55,057 nt of DNA from Bacillota bacterium (GTDB taxonomy: Bacteria > Bacillota > DSM-12270 > Thermacetogeniales > Thermacetogeniaceae). The notes below the pieces were generated by a model. It was not told where the DNA came from. It did no database searches and saw only the letters and a list, made by a program, of their open reading frames with translations. The translations under genes were made by a program, and so were the position numbers. Below, in pieces: positions 51,686 through 55,057 of the stretch; position 1 is the stretch's first letter; every line of letters begins with the position of its first letter. The stretch covers positions 1 to 55,057 of the forward strand of contig JARYLU010000018.1 of assembly GCA_029907475.1 (NCBI GenBank), given 5' to 3'.

Positions 51686-54600
51686 CTACCTCGCGCTGCC
51701 AGGTTCGCTGTAGGTCAGTGCGAATACCGTGTCGGTCAGCCAGCGCCGGAACGACTCATTGTCGCTGAATTGCTTAAACAGCTCGGTGTCATCCCGAAGT
51801 AGCGCGGTCATCACCCGAACGAGGGCCTTGTCGTGCTCGATACGTGCGTTCTGTTTGTCGGAATACTTGCGTGCATTCTGGTAGGCGGTGTCAGCAGCTA
51901 CCCGCGCGGGAATCTCCTCGGTGATCAGTTTGCGCACCCGATCGGCGTCGGTCCAGGGAATGTTGCCGAACTGATCGTTAAAAGCCTTGATGATGTTCGA
52001 GAGACGGTCGAGCTCCGGTTCGGGCTTGTGTCCACCACCCACAGTGGGCACCGGTTCGATCTCGGCATCCGCATCGGGAAGCGCGATCCTCATGCTCGCC
52101 TGCTTTTCGACCCGGTAGCTGTCCATGTCGATCGCCTCGAGGATGCCCTTTGAGAGGTCTTCCTCTTTCGGCGCCGGCAGCTTGGGTACCAGGAAGTTGA
52201 GGAAGATCGATAGCTTCTCCCACTCGGCGTTGGTGTAGGGGAGGATCGAAGACAGAAAGTTATAGGTTCGCAGAAACGCCTTGGCTTTGCCCTTGAAGTC
52301 GACCTGACCGTCCTCGTCGAGATGCTCCATGTAGGTGGCGACGCAGGCATCAAGGATCGGGTCGAGGCGGTCGCGGTCGGCGCCGTCCAGGTACAGCCGC
52401 ACCAGCTCTTCCACCTGTTCGAGCGCGTATACCTGGTAGCTATCGAGGTCGGACTTGAGGTCGTGCAGCTTGTTCGGGTCGGTCTCGTCGGCGAGGATGG
52501 TCGTCCGGTAGTAGGGCTCGAAGGCCTTTTGGATCACCTCCGGGTCGTTGACGAAATCGAGGACAAAGGTGTCGTGCTTCTGGGGGTGGGCGCGATTGAG
52601 GCGCGAAAGCGTCTGCACCGCCTTGACCCCAGAGAGCACCTTGTCCACGTACATCGTGTGCAGAAGCGGCTCGTCGTAGCCGGTCTGAAACTTGTCGGCG
52701 CAGATCAAAAACCGATACGGGTCCTCCCGGATCTTGTCGGCGATCTGGTTCGAGGGAAAGCCGTTAAGGCTGGCCTCGGTGACCTGTTGACCGCCATACT
52801 CGTGCTCACCCGAGAAGGCCACAATCGCCCGATAGGGGCTCTTGCGCTCGGCCAGGTACGCCTGAAACGCATGGAAGTACTGGATGGCGCGCTCGATCCC
52901 GCTGGTAACCACCATGGCCCTTGCCTGGCCGCCGATCTTGCCCTTGGCAATCACCTGCTCGTGAAAGTGGTCCACCATGATCTCGGCCTTGAGCCGGATG
53001 GCGTACTCGTGCCCCTCGACGAAGCGGCGCAGCTTCTTCTGGGCCTTTTTGACATCGAATTCCGGGTCGTCCTCGATCTTCTTGATGAGCCTGTAGTAGC
53101 TCTTGACCGGCGTGTAGTTGGCCAGCACATCCAGGATAAACCCTTCCTGAATGGCCTGTTTCATGGTGTAACTGTGGAATGGCCTGTGCTTGACCGTGCC
53201 ATCGGGCTGCGGGTCGGGCGTGCCGAAAATCTCGAGCGTTTTGTTCTTGGGCGTGGCGGTGAAGGCGAAGTAGCTCGCGTTGGGCAGCAGCTTCCGGGCC
53301 TCCATCAGCCGGTTGATCTTGTCCTCGAAGGTCTCGTCCTCACCCTCCGCTCCGGCCTCCGACAAGGCCATGCTCATCTTGGTCGAGGTGCGGCCACCCT
53401 GACTGGAATGCGCCTCGTCGATAATGATCGCAAAACGGCGCCCGCGGTGCTCGTTGCCGATTTCGTCGAGGATGAACGGGAACTTCTGGAGTGTCGTGAT
53501 GATGATCTTCTTGCCGCCCTCGATGAAGCGCCGCAGGTCGCCCGAATGCTCGGCGTGCCCCACCGTGGCGCTCACCTGGGCGAACTGCTTGACCGTATCC
53601 CGGATCTGCTGGTCCAGGATGCGATGGTCGGTCACCACGATGATGGAATCGAAAACCGGCTTGCCGTCTTTCGCCAGGCCAATCAACTGATGGGCCAGCC
53701 AGGCGATGGAGTTGGACTTGCCGCTGCCGGCCGAATGTTGGATAAGGTAGCGCCGGCCCACGCCGTGCGCCGCCGCGTCCGCCAAAAGTTTTCGCACCAC
53801 GTCGAGCTGGTGATAGCGGGGGAAGATCTGCCGTCGCCGTTTCTTGCCGGTCTTGAGGTCTTTCTCCTCAACGAGTTGAGCGTAGTTTTCGAGGATGTCG
53901 GTCAGGCTCTCACGGGTGAGTATCTCCCGCCACAGGTAATCGGTCTTGAGCCCCTGCGGATTGGGAGGATTGCCCGCGCCGTCGTTCCATCCCTTGTTGA
54001 AAGGCAGAAACCACGACGCCTTGCCCGCAAGGTGGGTACAGAACCACACCTCGTTTTCGTCCGCGGCGAAGTGCGCCACGCAGCGGCCCAGCTCGAAGAG
54101 CTTCTCGCGCGGGTTGCGGTCGCGCCTGTACTGCTCGATGGCGTCGTGCACCGTCTGTTTGGTGAGGCGGTTTTTGAGCTCGAAGGTGAAGACCGGCAGG
54201 CCGTTGATGAAGAGCACAAGATCCAGCGCCCGCTGCGACTCGTCGCGGCTGTAGCGGAGCTGGCGCGTGACGGTGAAGCGGTTCTGCTCATAGAGCGCCC
54301 GCGCTAGCTCGTTTCCGGGGGAAGGCGTGCCGTAGAAGAGTTCAATGCGGTAAGGCCCGTGCTGGATGCCGCCTCTCAGCACATCCACTACTCCGCGCTT
54401 GCTCACCTCGCCCTGAAGACGCGCCAGAAACTTGCGCCGCGTGGGGCTGTCGTTGTCGAGATCGAGCGCTTCGGCGACCTCGGGCTGCGTCGAGCGCAGA
54501 AAGGCCGCAAGTTGAACCAAATCGACGCAGTACTCCCGGTCGTAGTCGGCCGGGTCGCCGGGCAACCATCCCACACCGCCGTAGGGTGCCGGCGTCTCGG

Positions 54601-54706
54601 CAGCGACCGCCGGGGCGCCGGCAGGCCGGGGCACGCAGTCACTGCCCGTCAGCGCCCGGCAGATTAGGCTTTCGAGCCCGGCTTCGCTGGTGTCGGTTGA
54701 TTTCAT
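51686..54706 (-). CDS. hsdR: Type I restriction enzyme R subunit
   Basis: Motor and nuclease subunit of a type I restriction-modification system; with HsdM and HsdS it translocates and cuts unmethylated DNA. The PD-(D/E)xK nuclease shows D162 (RALDLVLFI) and E176/K178 (FTFELKNRL). Superfamily 2 helicase motifs follow: Walker A SAGSGKS (325-331), motif II DEAH (430-433), SATP-like FAFTATPKN and a helicase C-terminal half with LSRLNR. The C-terminus ends normally (DTVFALTY) and then gains a few residues (SEPGSAR) from the ghost gene. GC content is clearly higher than that of the surrounding core genes, which suggests transfer. It overlaps the HsdS stump by four bases. Confidence 0.95.
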   Translation of the reverse strand: MKSTDTSEAGLESLICRALTGSDCVPRPAGAPAVAAETPAPYGGVGWLPGDPADYDREYCVDLVQLAAFLRSTQPEVAEALDLDNDSPTRRKFLARLQGEVSKRGVVDVLRGGIQHGPYRIELFYGTPSPGNELARALYEQNRFTVTRQLRYSRDESQRALDLVLFINGLPVFTFELKNRLTKQTVHDAIEQYRRDRNPREKLFELGRCVAHFAADENEVWFCTHLAGKASWFLPFNKGWNDGAGNPPNPQGLKTDYLWREILTRESLTDILENYAQLVEEKDLKTGKKRRRQIFPRYHQLDVVRKLLADAAAHGVGRRYLIQHSAGSGKSNSIAWLAHQLIGLAKDGKPVFDSIIVVTDHRILDQQIRDTVKQFAQVSATVGHAEHSGDLRRFIEGGKKIIITTLQKFPFILDEIGNEHRGRRFAIIIDEAHSSQGGRTSTKMSMALSEAGAEGEDETFEDKINRLMEARKLLPNASYFAFTATPKNKTLEIFGTPDPQPDGTVKHRPFHSYTMKQAIQEGFILDVLANYTPVKSYYRLIKKIEDDPEFDVKKAQKKLRRFVEGHEYAIRLKAEIMVDHFHEQVIAKGKIGGQARAMVVTSGIERAIQYFHAFQAYLAERKSPYRAIVAFSGEHEYGGQQVTEASLNGFPSNQIADKIREDPYRFLICADKFQTGYDEPLLHTMYVDKVLSGVKAVQTLSRLNRAHPQKHDTFVLDFVNDPEVIQKAFEPYYRTTILADETDPNKLHDLKSDLDSYQVYALEQVEELVRLYLDGADRDRLDPILDACVATYMEHLDEDGQVDFKGKAKAFLRTYNFLSSILPYTNAEWEKLSIFLNFLVPKLPAPKEEDLSKGILEAIDMDSYRVEKQASMRIALPDADAEIEPVPTVGGGHKPEPELDRLSNIIKAFNDQFGNIPWTDADRVRKLITEEIPARVAADTAYQNARKYSDKQNARIEHDKALVRVMTALLRDDTELFKQFSDNESFRRWLTDTVFALTYSEPGSAR

Positions 54707-54984
54707 GGTTCAACCTCCTCGGAGATGACCTCTGCGCCGGACTCTTCATCTGTCGTCTCACCTTCGGCTATCTCGTCCGTGTCCACCAACTCAGCCTCCT
54801 CCTCGGGCGGCTCCTCCGGCAACCCTGCCGCGACCTCGCGGACATCCACCTTGCCGGTGACCACGTCGGCAACGAGGCGAGTGCGGTATTCGCGCAACAG
54901 TTCGATTTCGCGGCGGGCGGCGGCAATGGCGGTGGCAATCCCCGATGTAGTCAATGTGATGTATTCAGCGATGCGCCTTTGCTG
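54703..54984 (-). pseudogene. HsdS specificity subunit, C-terminal stump
   Basis: The reading frame (about 94 codons) contains QRRIAEYI and then ARREIELLREYRTRLVADVV, the hallmark final coiled-coil and tail of HsdS. Everything upstream, including both target-recognition domains, is replaced by an IS21-like end at about 54983, in frame up to there and then a stop. The stump cannot recognise DNA. The acidic tail (about 35 residues of Glu/Asp) follows. HsdR is intact, but the system lacks S and HsdM is not in the window. Confidence 0.85.
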
Positions 54985-55057
54985 TATTTGCTACTATAAA
55001 GCTGATCCATTTTTAGCCCCTGTGATATTGTCAAACTGATCCACCCTGGAAGCCGCC
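54983..55057 (-). mobile_element. Left end of an IS21-like element, body outside the window
   Basis: From TGTATTTGCTAC (54983) onwards two inverted copies of the core GGATCA appear as TGATCCA (55002-55008) and TGATCCA (55038-55044). Compared with the left edge of the window the longest shared stretch is GGTGGATCAnTTTnACA. The HsdS frame breaks exactly at this boundary, which dates the insertion as later than the gene. The element's body lies beyond the window. Confidence 0.5.

Noticed and set aside
52322-54307. A very long open frame (661 codons) on the plus strand across hsdR
   Set aside because: It is the mirror of hsdR in high-GC DNA, where the antisense frame lacks stops. The composition is Leu/Val/Asp-biased without motifs, and no ribosome site precedes it. 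HsdR on the other strand has all expected motifs.
1-55057. tRNA, rRNA or riboswitch genes
   Set aside because: No cloverleaf-like or ribosomal sequence, and no riboswitch core that I recognise, was seen by eye. A covariance-model search would be needed to exclude small ones.

Overview
The window looks like a piece of a Clostridia-class Firmicutes chromosome, probably a moderately GC-rich, motile, endospore-lineage anaerobe of the Desulfotomaculum/Pelotomaculum/Thermacetogenium kind. The evidence is gene content and order. From 9.9 to 45.1 kb the minus strand carries a block whose members cluster in the same way in Bacillus subtilis: a flagellar chaperone, hpf, secA, prfB, ftsE-ftsX, ctpA/ctpB, a MinJ-like PDZ membrane protein, uvrB-uvrA-uvrC, and rapZ-yvcK-whiA, here followed by rpoN. 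The species cannot be named from the sequence alone.

Layout. (1) 1-9.9 kb: a decayed Mu-like transposable prophage (MuA transposase, MuB ATPase, GemA, tail-assembly chaperone-like protein, tape measure protein, a duplicated-motif peptide, a coiled-coil protein, Mor activator, gp27-like protein). Large terminase, portal, capsid, baseplate and lysis genes are not recognisable. It starts inside the end of an IS21-like element and finishes just before a second, different IS-end fragment that abuts rpoN. (2) 9.9-18.2 kb: a minus-strand operon glk-pgi-(alkaline phosphatase superfamily enzyme)-rapZ-yvcK-whiA-DUF502-rpoN with a candidate sigma-A promoter in front of glk. It joins entry of glucose into fructose-6-phosphate with the RapZ/YvcK regulators of amino-sugar and cell-envelope metabolism. 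(3) 18.3-27.2 kb: uvrB-uvrA-uvrC-HAD phosphatase, preceded by a PRK06851-type P-loop protein. (4) 27.3-34.3 kb: cell-division and cell-wall genes (MinJ-like, CtpA, FtsE, FtsX, an M23 hydrolase), interrupted by an AbiEii/DUF6922 pair flanked by a tyrosine-recombinase remnant and a broken M23 tail. (5) 34.5-40.5 kb: split transketolase, YitT, DUF2993, prfB with its programmed frameshift, and an HD plus degenerate GGDEF protein. (6) 40.6-45.1 kb: secA, hpf, cspA, then a DnaA-box cluster, then a FliT/FlgN-like gene. (7) 45.3-49.1 kb: M20 peptidase and a LonB-type protease, convergent. (8) 49.4-55.06 kb: accessory tail with a heptad-repeat coiled coil, a HepT/MntA toxin-antitoxin pair, a deleted ghost of one HsdR, an intact second HsdR, and an HsdS stump cut by another IS21-like end.

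Both edges of the window lie in related inverted IS ends, which suggests that assembly stopped at repeated elements. The most interesting non-coding signals are two perfect head-to-tail DnaA boxes plus three degenerate ones between cspA and the flagellar chaperone gene, a sequence matching the sigma-H consensus in front of hpf, five helically phased TAACGCG repeats in the prophage, an extended -10 promoter embedded in a hairpin in front of uvrB, and a chain of gene ghosts that marks repeated recombination.
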